Shown one piece after another: positions 31,526 through 44,900 of a DNA stretch of 64,000 bases. A program made the translations under genes and the position numbers. The stretch is from assembly GCF_000972845.2 (NCBI RefSeq), contig NC_040016.1, positions 11,800,701-11,864,700 on the forward strand, written 5' to 3'. Within the stretch, counting starts at the first letter, position 1. Every line of letters begins with the position of its first letter. The stretch comes from Larimichthys crocea (Eukaryota; Chordata; Actinopteri; Sciaenidae). The notes beneath the pieces are model-generated. The model was not told the DNA's origin and did no database searches. It worked only from the letters and a program-made list of their open reading frames with translations.

Positions 31526-34500
31526 ACAGAATATATCACTGAGCTAATGAGGAATGAAACAGAGCTGACTGGTGACATATGTTTCAAAGGGGGTATTATT
31601 GACGCCCACTGACAGCTTATATTTGTGCCTTTCTGTCACTGATTTTCATTAGTACCATTACTCCCTTTCAGCTGTTCACCCACAGGGTTATTCAGAGATA
31701 TGAAACAGTCACACGAAGGCATAAATACTGCTTTATGCCTTGGTGTAACTGTTTCATATCTAAGCCAGTTTTATATCTAAACTTTCTCTTCCAGGTGGTT
31801 TCTTATCGATTTTTCTGACTGGATTTTTTTTTTCTTTTTTATTGTTATTCCTCCACCTAATGTGATCTATAGAAACATTACAGACAAATAATGCTATTAT
31901 TGGAGAGTCTAAACCCGAGCACTTCTTTGTCAGGAGGCTGAAATGGGGCTAACTCAAATCTTATGAGTTACTTTCTGAAGTGAAACGTAAATAGAGATTA
32001 TGTCAGCCAGGCTCTCTCCAGGATTCTGGTGTGAAACATAACCGCTGCAGTTTTATCTCAAAGACAAACTCTGAGTTACCACATGCCGAGTGACCACATC
32101 AAACATTTATAGATGTTTAAGGCACCTCTCATGTGAAACGAAATTTCCAAGCTTACAACCCGAGATATCACATAGATGGTTCTCCTCAATGGCTGGGGTT
32201 GCCATGGAAACATGGTGGGTAAAAAGTAAGGGTTGGACTGCAGGGAAGTGGGCAGCGAGACATGTATGCTAATATAGATTCCTGTCATGTGGAGGGTACA
32301 GGTTTCCGTCTCACCGGGAGTTGTTATGATGTTTGATTAGGGAGGTGGGTTGGCTCAATCACACTGCTCTCAGTGAGAGAGGGAACCAATCCTGTTTGTT
32401 TCAAACACAGTCATTCATCACATTCAAACACACACACACACACGCAGGCAGACACACACACGCACAGACACACAAGTTCAGCAAACAGATTGATTGAAGC
32501 AGTCTTTACATAGTCATTCTCTACATAGAGACAATGGACTTTTAATGACTTACAGTCTTTTCAGCGTATCTTTATCACAGAATATATCAGCAGTGTTAGT
32601 CACATTATCTGAAAGTCAGAGGGACACGCAGATGACACATACAATAATCATCTTTTGGATTTTTTGAACTCCAAGTTCAGATTTTAGCGGAGTCACCCTG
32701 GAAAACCCACAGAGCTTGGCTGTAGTTCGGACTATTCGCTGTGCTGCTGCTCCCCTCTCCATTAACAAGCAGTGGGGAGCTTATTAGTGACTTTTCCTAT
32801 TCTGTCACACAGTATTATGACTGACATGGTAGCATTACATAAAAGTGCGTTCAGAACCAAATGTAATATGTGTTCTATTATTAGTAGAGCTCTTAACAGT
32901 CATTTTATTCAATCTGTGTTCGTCCTGCACAGAGGCAGAAAGCCCCTGCTGTGAGGTATGCAGGAGTAGGTTACAAAAACACCAGCTTCTGCAGCCACAC
33001 CCAGATAAGTTCATGTGCTGTGTGTGTGTGTGTGTGTGTGCAAGCATGCTTTTGCAGGGACATTTGAAGAATATCCCGTGACATCCCAGAAGCAGCGCTA
33101 GTGACAAACAACAGAGAAAACTAGGAGGAAAAGGTGTAATGAATGCTGAATTTCCCCCCCAGATAAATATTACATCAGGTTGTGGGTGGAAAAACCATGT
33201 GGTAAATTGAAGAATCTACTACCCTCGATCCAGCGGAGAGGATTACATGTCGTAATGTGTGAAGTCGTAATGTAAAGTCTGCCTGTGTGTACTGCAGGTG
33301 TTTGGTATTGCTACGCCACATTTGCCCTATTATTAGAACCAAGGTGAGAAAGTAACTTGAAGAGTTCAACATTAGAGTCTAATTGCTCCTCTGTGCTGTC
33401 TGTTGAAGCAGATGGGGGCTTTCTGGTTGCAAAGACTAGGTCACAGTGTGAATTAATGGCGCAATAAGGAGCAGCCAATTAGGCATGCCTATGCAAAGTA
33501 GGCCAAAGTGAGGCTGGAGGTCCAGAAGAGCCTCTTAAAACCTTTAAGAAGTGCAAACAGATGCCGGAGAGTCTAAAGTGGGCATGAAATGCAGCTATCA
33601 AAACCATATTTCCTACCAATATTTGAAACACTTACAGTATTAAACAGGGAGCTGTATTATCAGCTTGCATGAGCCTCTGATTAGTTGTAAAGTAGGTCCT
33701 ATCGGGGCTCCATCACATCATTAGGACCACCTTGATGTAGACAGGCTGTCACGCTCACACTCAGCAGCTGAGAGAGTCACTCGCTCCCCAGATGTCTGAG
33801 CACAATATTCCCTCTGAAAGGCAAGTTCAAAAAGAAAAGGCAGTGTGCTTTACTCGGCTTTGAACCATCAGCTAATGGACAGAGAGGATTTCGCCAATAT
33901 TAGCATAAAGATGCTTTGAGAACGCCGTTCCTTATCCAGTGTTTTATCCAAATGTAGCTAATGCGCCATGTATGACTCACTGCACAGCTGCTTTCAGCAG
34001 TGATGGCGATTGGCACATATAATCCTACTATGTATCTATGGAGAAATATAATGCTACTCATGTCTCAAGAGATTGGGATGAGGATCTACGTACCTGTCTA
34101 CAATAACTACCTTTTTGTTGACAGAATTCACTAAAATCCTAAAGTATAAATCAATTTGACATGGTATCAAACACTATGGTATATAATTATGTTATTAATG
34201 ATCGTTTCATGAAATCACTTTGGGCATTTAGACTGCTATGAGGTTTGTTTGGCACATAGCCTTTTGTTGAGCACATGAATGTACATGACATGACATTAAT
34301 TTAGTGTCTAATCCACCGCACACGAATCATTAAGCCAGTTGAGTAATAACAGCCTAAACATAGAACTTGTCCCATGAGATTTAGCTAAATTAATGTTTTC
34401 CTATGTTTACATGACCAACACTGACAGGACGATCATTTATGGTAGCATTTATTTATTTATTTATTTATTTTCTGGTGCTCATTATAAATACCAGGTAAAG

Positions 34501-35725
34501 CCCAGGTTCATTTTTTTTTCTTCGTGCAACTGATTTCTACATTTTCCTGAAAAAAGACGGAGCTTTTTCTGTCATAAGACACATGACAAATCACCTGAAC
34601 CAGTTAACATTGTGACCTTTCGCGATCCTCTAAAGGGCTGCAACTAGCTGTTCAAAGCAAAAGACATTTACAGCTCATGAAACAAATAAAGAAGGGGGGT
34701 GAAAAAAATCCCTCCACTAATGATTTCCATCATTATATCATCTCCAGTGGGGACGCACTTTATCCTTCCACCTGGACTTTGTCAGCTGCAGGAATTAAGA
34801 TGACTCTGTGGTGGCCAGCAGCCAGCTGAGATTGTGAATTTGAACAAAGATCAAGTGCATCATTTCGTCAAAATAGCACAGGGAAATCTGTTTGTCAGCC
34901 TGTTTGGCTCTCTCAAATGACAGATTATTATTTTATTGTGCTAATAATATCTCAAGTGGATGTTAATTCCCAAGAAAATTTAAAGAGACAAAGTGCAGAT
35001 ATGAGAACAAAGCCTGGCTACAACAGGTTGTTTGTGACTGGTGGCTTCCAATCATGACATGATATTAACATGGAGACATGGTGCTGGTAATACAGTAACA
35101 TATAACCAATCTGTTACTGCCACCCTTTTACATTTGAGTGAAATCCCGCTGCTACATCACATCCTGTCTGATCCACTGACAACAATATGCCATCATGGAT
35201 TTATCCAAAACACAATCGTGTTTTTGTTTTTTTGTTTTTACGCGAACACTTTCAGGAATGTTGCAAACTGTAAATAACCCAATTATATTCACAGCAGGAT
35301 GCTATTACATTGTTTGGGGCGCTGTCTGAAAAAAAAAACAAAAGCTGTGATTGGTTTGAGAAGAGCAAGTGCGGTAAGAGATAATTAGGACTGTGCTGCA
35401 TATTTTGTCAGGTCAAGTGGGGGACAACTTTATGTGGGTTTACAGCCATACCCACATGTACTGCAAGGTCTAAAGATTAAGTACAGTCAGATCAAGTTCA
35501 TTATAAATTGTGACTGTTCTGCGCAATAAATGTTTTATCAACAGATCATAATAGTGGATTTAGTGGCAGTTAAGCTGAGGTTGTGGGATCAGATCTTATA
35601 CGATTAAAAACAATTAAAAATGCAAAGACACGTCGGTAAAGAAAAAAGGCAGATCGAGAGACAACATGGGCACAAAAACCTCCTACTATGTCCAAAATCA
35701 AAGTTATTAAGTAAACATTTCTTAC

Positions 35726-36370
35726 CTCGTATCACTAGATGTCTTTTTGCGAGTGAGTATCTGCAGGTCTCCTTTCCTCAAGCGACAAATACAACGTGGG
35801 ACTGCTTCATGTGACGAGCGGAGTCCAGATGTTGTTCACTTTGAGCATGTTTGCCAGCCAGCGGTTTTTTATTGTTGTGTTTTTTTTGGATCTGTCCTTG
35901 GTTCTGAAGTGTGGCAAACTCCTCTCGGTGCTCTCCAACTTGTGCCTGCCAGCCCACCTACAGACTACTAACCACCTAAAATAATGCTCATATGTCCACC
36001 AGCATCCACAGTATTGATGCTCGATGTATTCTCCTGTGTTACTGCTCGATTGGACTGAGAGGCAAAAAAAAAAGAGAGGAAAAAAAAACAGTTGTAATTA
36101 CACTTTTATGTTTTGCATTGTCCCCCCCCTCTATTTATAGTCGCGTCTCTTTTGGAAAGTTAATCAATTCAACTTCAAAACAATGAGCTGTGGAGAAATC
36201 CTTGCTGCAGCACCGTCGGATCAGAAAACACATGCAGCTACTCGGTGCAGCTCCACAGCTATAATGAGAGCGACGAGTCGACGCTCTTGCCTTTCAGAGA
36301 AAGCTGACTGCGCTTCATAAAGCGTTTGTTTGCGAGGCAAAGCGAAGTGAGACACAGCGCCGGAGCAGGT
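35726..36370 (-). promoter_or_regulatory. grm2: Candidate grm2 first exon and CpG-rich promoter
   Basis: A near-consensus minus-strand donor ACGAG|gtaagaaa ends a possible exon at 35726. Upstream, 36210-36370 is locally rich in CpG (about a dozen in ~160 bp, unlike the surroundings) and contains gagcgacgagtcgacgctc. A non-coding first exon fits the mammalian GRM2 structure. A second possible donor (CTGTAG|gtgggc) lies near 35957. On the plus strand a good donor GGAGCAG|gtgaga at 36368 could belong to a divergent transcript. No transcript evidence is available. Confidence 0.45.
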
Positions 36371-39300
36371 GAGAGTCCAAAATAATTCAATCTATCTTAC
36401 AAAAAACAAAACAAAAAAAACATATATTTATATCTATACATGTGCTGTTTAGTATGCAGCAGTGAAGAATAAAAACAAGGACGAAAGTGCATCAATCAAA
36501 AAATTTCCAAATCCTCACAAATCTTTGTGACTCATCTTTTGCATTCCCCCTGGAACTGAACTGTGTCGATCTAACTTTTAATGAATCTTTCCAAATAGAC
36601 TACACACACGGTGCTGCAGCTCTCCAGCTAAATTTGGACAGAGAAAAGAGAAATGAGCATCAACTTTTTCTTTTTTTCTTTTTTGTTGCTGTTGTTTTCG
36701 TTTCTCTCCATGAAGGCTGGCCAGCCTCATTCACCTCCATCTCATTAAAACTGAATCACACTCCAGATGAGTGCCATAGCACTTCAAAAAAAAAAAAAAA
36801 AAAACTAAAGAGGTATGTTGCACAGTTTGTTTGTTTTTTCCCCCCCAACTGAAAAGGCCACAACATCCCACACACACATACACACACACTCACACACAAG
36901 AGTTCATATCATTTAAACTGCAGTTCAGTCATGGAGGCAGGATGGAGGCATACTTGAGCTCAAGGCTGAATCAAACACATCATTTGTCCTCATGTGTAGT
37001 GTTGTTACAGATAATTTAATACACATAAAACTTTTCCCAGCTGAAACAGATGACCCTCACTGTATAGATTCATATACTACATAAAAACTATGTTGCCAGC
37101 AGGTGAAAACTTGCTGGTAATTAAGGTTAACTATACTACATGCCGTTCTGTAGTAAAACATTCTCCAGAGACACTATATCAAGCAGCAAACTGCAATTAT
37201 TTTCCTCATTCAAAACAACATTACATCAGCAACATTCCTGTTGTATAATTAGTGAGGAGTGAGGAGAAAAGGTCTGCTGCACCACTTTGGTCTGTGCGTG
37301 TCCGACCCTGCTGCTGCACAAAGAGTTACAATTAAATCTGGAAGTATTCAGGAGGCAACATTAAGTTCATTCAATATGAATTCATTACTCATCCATTTCT
37401 GTCACCTTCACAAGCTTAAGCACCGCCACCACCTTCCTCCTCCTCCTCCTCCTCCTCTTCTCACCCACACACACACACACACACGTTAAAAAACATCTCA
37501 CCATTTTCAAATATTTCATTTCCGGACTAACAATAGTTACTTTGCAGTCAGGAGTTAGGGGGAAAAAAGAACTTTTTCTACGTACAATGGCAATTAAAAT
37601 GACGAGCGGGGTCCTGCTTGTTGCATAATTCCCTCAGCTAACACAAAGGGACCAATTTTCTCTTGAAATAGAATTGTAGTTTACATTACAATAGTAGAGG
37701 CCATGTGGGTGGAACACAGAGTTTAGATAGGAACATGCCAATTAATGTCGGGGGAAATTGTAGGGGACAAAAATAAAGTGTTCTTAGCAAGTGGTCAGTG
37801 CACATCAGTCTGACTGCTGCTTTCTTTGTGGCTTTCTGACGATACAAAGTTAATGGATGATGACAAAACAATCAGTCCAAAAATCCACAATTTAGTTTCT
37901 CTCCGCTGTGTTTCTGTTTTGTTGGAAACATGTGGTCTTGTCACAAAGAACTTGCAAAAACTTTACCTCTATGTCTACAGTACAGAGAGGAGTTGGACAA
38001 ATCCCTTGATCAGGGTGATTTCGCATTACATGCGTCATCACTTTTAGTAACCCGCGACTAGACTTTTATATTTCAGCAGGAGAATCCAGGTTTGATTTGA
38101 GTAGAATTACTATTAAAGTGTCGAGTGACCCAAATCAAAACATTTTCTCATTTGGTGCTTGTGATATCTAGCCAAGAACACAGTTTTAGTTTAATTTGAG
38201 TTTACCTGCTGCTGCTGCGGCCGCCATCAATATAATGAAAGTGAATGTAATTCTGTTCATGGTGTTCAAACACTAAAACGTTTACTTGAAAACAGTTAGT
38301 CTGGAAAATCCACAGACCTCTCTGTAAAAGGCTTTTATTGGAACTATATTGCTTTCTACAACAACAACAAAAAAGTCTGTTTTTTTTTATTTGTTTGGCT
38401 GAACTGCCCCTTTAACCAGCATGATTGCCTAATGGCAAGAGATTCCTATAACTGGAAGATCACAGCTTCAACTTCTCAACTCAAAAGTTCATCCTTACCT
38501 AAAGGATGAGTCTGTTTGATTACAACTTGTTTCTTATGTTCATATTTTGGACCCTTATTTCTCCTGGTTGGAACAACATTGTACCCATTAAAGCACTATA
38601 GCAAAATGACTACAACAAAGTCCCAATGTGGCAGGAAACACAAGCAGCCAGTTAATCAGATATAAGTCAAGCCAAGAGTTTAATCAGATCACTGACACTA
38701 CTTTATTTGGAGGTAATAGAAAGTGGCTGCTCTTGTAATAGATGATTGGACAAGAAAACCACAACTACAACATGTAGAGTAAGATAAACTTTTTTTTGAA
38801 CAGCAGTCCTAAGCTATGAAAATACAAAACAAGTTGTAATAATTTACTATTTAAACACCCAAATACATAAGGCAGAGTCTGCGAGTATCTACTCACTGAC
38901 TTCATTACTGTGTCACAACTTTGATGTCATATTTAGGTCTAGTTATATTTAAGTGTGCGTCCCACCTGTGTGCACAATAAACAACAAAGCCTACAAATAC
39001 TTCACAGCTGAGCACGGACTCTGCTAAGTTACTCCCACATGTGTATCTGTAAGAAAGAGAGGAGTACACCCACTGTTCCCAGTGAGGGTTTTATAATTAC
39101 ACACACAGAAAGCATCTCAGGGCTTCACTCTTACTGTTAAAGCTCATTCATCTGAATTAACTTCATCCTCAGAGAATTGAACTCCTTTGTTTAGAGTGAT
39201 CAGCATTTAGATTAAAAATATAAACACCTACCATACATCATCTTATTTGTAGAACATTTGCCAGGTAAAAGCTCAGCATTCTGCCAATTAAGTCTCAGAG

Positions 39301-41140
39301 GCAACTCCAATTTAGAGTTAAGTAAATTAACGAACACGTGATGCTGTAAGTCCACTTTTCCATGTTCAAAAAATAATGAACAGTTAGGCAGCTGAAGATC
39401 TCCATGAATGCAATTATTTTCCCCAGACACTGCGCTAACAGATAATGTCTCAAAAATGCAAAAAAATAAATAAATAAATTGTCTCATTGCCTCTAAAGAT
39501 GAACGAGAAGTAGGTGCACTGGATAACAATAATATAATAATAATATCTGGATAACTTTTGATCCAGGTTTTACTGAGTTATGCAAAAAAAAAAACACGTC
39601 TACTTGAAACAGGTCACTGACTGGATCAACACCCAAAAAGCCCCACTGAGGGAAAGCAGATGTGGCATTGTGAAGCTGAATGAATGTCGTGATTTTGTAT
39701 TATTTATTCATGGACACTTGTTATATATTCATATTGTCTGTAAATATAGGTCTACATTCATTCATTCTGGGCTGGATTTCAATGTTGTTAATCATCATTT
39801 GAAACTGTGAAAAGCAGAAATGTGCCACAACCTTAGCTTAGACAAAAAACTGGCAGATTTACACTGGCCTTAAACTCCGATGACTCAATTTGGAAGCCAT
39901 TGTAGGATGTCTTTAAAATTAATAAAGTATCAGTTTACCTGACGATTTTATTTAAGGAAAGAAACCCAGTAAAATGAAAGACAGCATTTGTCAAATTGAC
40001 AATTGTAATCAGGAAAGTGGCATATATGGCTTTCTTGTTTCACTGCATTACACACATACAGCTGTGTGAGCTGCCTGCACCTTCCAAGCGAGCTCAGCTT
40101 GATGCGAGGTGCTCGGTGTGATGTCGTGTTTGTTAGAAGATAAAGGATATGAATATGACTGGACATACATTATAGGCTGTGGGTCATCAGGTGGTCTTTC
40201 AGGCCTCAGCTGCCATATTTATTTCAGCGGGAGACGAGAGAAAAATAACAAAAGGGGAGGAAAAAAAAGCAAACAGAAATTAGCCTGTGCAAAGAGATGG
40301 CAGACGGGAGAAGGGTCGAGAAAGTAAAATAACAGAATATCACGGCTAAACAGAAAATGAAGGGGCTGCGAACGAATGTGAGGATAATTTGAGGATGTGA
40401 GGCACGATGTAGAGTGACTGTAAATACAAGGTAGAGTCAACGAGCTTTGCCTTCAGTGATAGTGAAATGAATATTAATGGTCAGCCCACTTGTCTTGTCA
40501 TCTTTCTCCTTGACTGATCACGACAGCAGGCTGCCCACTCCCCATAATCATGTCCTCAATCTCAGAGGTGCTTGGGAGGAGTACAGGAAGGAGGTAATTA
40601 TGCACTCATTCACACCTTTCTCTTTGGAAAGGAAGTAACATTAAGACATGTGCATCACAAACTACACCCAACACACAGCCTTGGTAAAATACACAACACC
40701 AGGCATTAAAAAAAACAACCATAAAAAACACAGTTTAGATCACTTCAGGTGAGGTCAATGTGCTTATACTAATTTCAGTGCCCTATGTCAGCTATTAATG
40801 AACGAAATGAGGGCCCTTTGTAAACAAATGAATCATGAACAGACTCCCCTGTTATGTTTGCATATCAAAATTGATTCAGTACAGCAAAAACTATCAAACT
40901 TACAACAATATTTGAACCGAAGATATAAAATACATTCAAGTAAAATGCTTTGGCTGACAAATACTCATACAGTCATCTTTCATCATTTTGACAAACAACT
41001 CACTTGTATAAAAATGTTTCAAGAAATTCAGACTACCTGAACGGGTTCTGCAGATTGTTTTCTGTGAGAAAATCTGTCAGATTTCAGTACTTTCACTTTA
41101 AAACTGATAAAAAATAAAAATAAAATAAAAAAAGTCTGGT
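36371..41140. other. Intergenic region between grm2 and tex264
   Basis: AT-rich DNA with poly-A runs, a CTC/CA-rich microsatellite at 37431-37486 and a dispersed repeat near 38080-38422. No gene can be supported. Confidence 0.6.
38080..38422 (+). mobile_element. Degraded non-autonomous element
   Basis: Has acattttctcatttggtgct, ctgctgctgcggccgccat, aaaggcttttattggaact and the closing tttggctgaactgcccctt taa. These phrases occur together in a common fish element that ends in a TTAAAGG-type terminus. The left end is not resolved. Confidence 0.5.
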
Positions 41141-41215
41141 TTTATTCTAGATTTTTCTCATTATCAACAAACCTACTGAAACACTGCTGCATTACAATGA
41201 ACAGCGGCACTGTAG

Positions 41216-41221
41216 TTTATT
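41216..41221 (-). terminator. tex264: tex264 polyadenylation signal candidate (AATAAA)
   Basis: Minus-strand AATAAA about 410 bases past the tex264 stop codon. A second lies at 41146-41141. Confidence 0.4.
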
Positions 41222-41628
41222 CAGAGTTCATCCATCCTGCTGCTGCAAATGCTCACTGGAGCATGCAGCATGTAGAGCGTGCGAAGTGGTCCTCGACAAA
41301 TGCACTGTTTTGTTGCTATTGTTTGAGAAATATTTGCTGAAAAACACAGCGGCCAGCTGTTTAAGGAAATTATTTGACCCTTTTTCTTTTCTTTTTTTTT
41401 AGCTTACGCTATATATTAGATTAAACACTTCTTTTGGAAATAATAGCAGGGAAATCTGAAAGTATTGAGAAATTGTAAGTTTTGTTTTTTTCATTGGATT
41501 TGCTCACAATAACAAAAATATAGAATATTACCTTTTCATAAAAACTCATAGTGAGACATGCTTGTATAATCTGTACTTCCATTTCATTTCTTTATACGCT
41601 CATCCTCACTATGTCTCACTTTTAACGC

Positions 41629-41918
41629 TTACTCCTCTCCTCCAACGACACCCCACCACCTCTCCTGAGTGGGAGCCTCTAGGCTCTTCTGATTGGAGTC
41701 TCCATGAAACCAATCCTCTCTCTCTGCCTGCTGTCCACCAGGCTGCTCCCAGTCCAACTCCCTAAATGAGGTTCCCCTTGAGTCTCTCCGTCTGTAGTTT
41801 CTATCCCCTTGATCCTGGAGAGGCGCAGAGCGGTCCGGTGACGCCGCCGGGGACGACTCTCTGCTGTCTGACAAGAGAACCCCACTCCCTGAGCTGTATT
41901 CACTGTTCGAGTCTGCAC
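41629..41918 (-). CDS. tex264: tex264 last coding exon with LC3-interacting motif
   Basis: Acceptor gctctag|GTGCAG, 290 nt, stop TAA at 41631-41629. A disordered, serine/acid-rich tail with SRGTSFRELDWEQ. The F-x-x-L core with nearby acidic residues and a preceding Ser/Thr fits a LIR. The extreme C-terminus (QERWWGVVGGEE) is tryptophan-containing, as in the human protein (TTKWLWEPT). Confidence 0.9.
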
Positions 41919-44900
41919 CTAGAGCAGTGATAAAACAAGGAGGAAACGGACAGATGGTGAGAGGACTTCTATAAACAAACACCACATGAGAAAAGCTAGG
42001 CTGCCCAAAAAAAACCCAGTACTGGGATTCAACCAAAATTTGCATGATGGTATTTAAGCTGCACTTTGACTTCAGTCCACAATAATTACTCTCTCGTCTA
42101 TGATTTGTGTTCATAACAAACCCATAAATTATTTAGAAATTATATGCAAAAAGGAAAATGCTTCTTCAATTAAAAATGTTGTCAGTATGAGATGTTTCAT
42201 ACAGTGAGGCCAAATCTGCTTTCAATAGAAGGCCGCATAGGAATGTTCAATGACACATGCATATCTGTAACAAATTTAATTTAACTGTAATCCATCCAAT
42301 AGAGATCAAATATTTCATTCAACACATCAAATGTCAACCTCAAGGTGGCGCTAGAGGAGGACAGGTGAGACTCAAACAATAAATGTCTGCACAAAGTTTC
42401 ATGTAATCCATCCAATAGTTGGTGATATTTAGATCCTGGCCCAAAGTGATGGACTGACTCACAGATTTCCATCTATGCCGTAATGTGATCAATAACAAAG
42501 GCAGTGACAAAGTGAAGATCACCTTTGTCTTTAAGAGATATTAAATCTTGCAGTGACAATCTGTTTTGATAACTTTTATGTTTACTAGGCTATATTTTGG
42601 GCTGGTAAATAACTACCAAACTGGAGGATATAAGAGAGATCACGGAGATCGTGTTTGTTTAATGTAGTGCAAGGCTGTGGTTTAATTCTTCCTACAATTA
42701 TTATGCTAATCCTTGCTTACATTGCCCTTTTTGTACTGTACGCCCAGCTCATTTCTCTTGATGTTGTATTTCATTGTTATATTTAGTATTCAAGCGAATC
42801 TCAAACAATGACAAATCCTGTCCATCTTGCACATTCGGTCTGTTTTATGGTGATTAATGAACAAGGAAGCACAAAATCTAAATAAAGTACAGAAATGTGG
42901 AAGCTGTGAAATACTTAATAATCCTTTCTTTCTTTGAATCTTTTACCTAACTGGACGTAATACATCTTGCTTGTCACACATTTTTCTGCTTGTTAACGAA
43001 CAATGTGATGAGCAGCAACACCTTGTGCTGCAACTTGGAAGTCAGAACTCGAAATAGGCACTGAAATGTTGTTAATTAGAAACTCCTGTAATATAAAGGT
43101 CTGCTCTTTAATTGGACGGGTTCATTTAAGCGCACATCAACCATTTGGCTCCTCAGCGTTTTTCAGTTTGTTCCTTGCAGGTTAATAGGATCAATTTCAT
43201 ACCTGTGTGCCCAGTCTGCTGACCTTTTTGTCTTTGTGTGGCTGTACGTGTCTCCACATAACACTCTCTTCAAATCAATATCTCCTTACATTAAGGCAGC
43301 ATGTCATTAAATCAAACCTGTTATAGATGGCAAAAACTAAACTTTCATATAAAATGGACAAAAGCGAAGAGTAATCATCATGTTACAGGTGATGAATACA
43401 TTATGACATGGGAGCTAACTGAGGATGAATGATATGTTAACAGACTCCAAGTCTCTTTTTCAGGCATTCGGAATGAACAGTGGCTATAACCTGAACAGTT
43501 TCAAGCTATAATCTTGACAAAGTTGGATAAAAAGTGTCTCCGTGGCAGGCTTTTTAAAGCAAAACAACATTTACGTCATTCCTCGTTAAACTTCAAAGGT
43601 AGGAAAACAGAACACATCAGAGACATGTTGAAAGTCACACTTCTGAAGTTAAGAAAGAGGAACAAGTATGCATGGCAACGTGTAGTTTCGAGCATGAATG
43701 AAAACTACTTCAGAATATTGAAAATTTAATAAAGTAAGAGGAGCTCTGCTCAAAACATAAAAGACCTAAAGGCTCATGTTGTTGTGTCGCACATCCCCAA
43801 AATATGATATTAGAAAAGATGAGAGAGGGAGAGAGGGAGATATCGCAGCTGTCATGTTGACACAGAATATAAGACTGAGGCAAAGATCGAGCCCAGGAGT
43901 TTGAACAAGAGGTGAACCGTGAGAATCTAAACTAATTGCATAAACCGCATAGATGATTAAATGCTATATTATTTATTCCAACAATAGCACTGCATAGAGT
44001 GGACTATAATAAGCTAAACATAATGCAGAGTATGTAAACTCCTATTTATCTCTTGGAAAAATGCATTTAACATTCAAATAAAAAAACAACCAAATTTGAT
44101 TCTAGCCACAAGCTCTCGCTGATTAATTTACACCCACATCATGTGCTTGTGACTGATGGAGCCAGAAGTAAAATGAAATAAAACATTAATATGAATACCG
44201 AGCTCTGAAAGATCAACTAGTTTGGTCTCATGTTAGTTTTCCTCTGCTGGTGGAACGCCTAAAGCAAGTCACAAATTTAATCAGTCAATGGGGAAGAAAA
44301 ATCCCATTTGGTTTGGAAGATACACACGAAGTTGGATATCTTCATTTTTTTATGGTTAAAATTGTCTCCATATTTGATTGGAGGGGTTTAGAGGTGCCTG
44401 CAGGCATCGGCCTCTATATACAGGTGAGTGACAGCTGATCCTTGTACTGGAATGAGACAGAGGAAGATCCTGCAGAATTTGAGCATGCTAAGATTTAATG
44501 TGCATACTCCACCTTACTTAATTATTATATTCAGACTCAAATCCTGTTGGTTGAAAACTAGAGTTGAGACACAAGACCTGGACTTTATTTCAGTTGTAGC
44601 ACAAAAATAAAGACTTGATACCTTGACTGTTATGAGACCAAACGGGTCTTTTATGACCTTGTGAATAAGTCATTTTTAGGCCTATATATAGCTATGTAAT
44701 AAACACTATTGACTAAATATAAAGAAATATGTTGACATTTTGGTAAATCTGATGACGAGAACATCAATACCACTCACATATGTTAAGTACGAAGCCAGGA
44801 GTGATTAGCTTAGCTTAGCATAAAGATCTGAAGCAGCTGCCTATCACTTCTTTCAAGGCACACTAATTAACATATTATTGATAATTGATTAGTTTCTGCT

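Larger units (their letters stand above)
31366..35725 (-). other. Presumed grm2 intron 1
   Basis: Lies between the candidate non-coding exon donor (ACGAG|gtaaga at 35726) and the exon 2 acceptor. It contains (CA)n at 32425-32475, (TG)n at 33018-33040 and (TTTA)n at 34448-34470. No coding sequence is recognised. Confidence 0.5.

Noticed and set aside
31523..32590. 17 bp match tatcacagaatatatca at 31523 and 32574
   Set aside because: AT-rich and short; could arise by chance in 64 kb.
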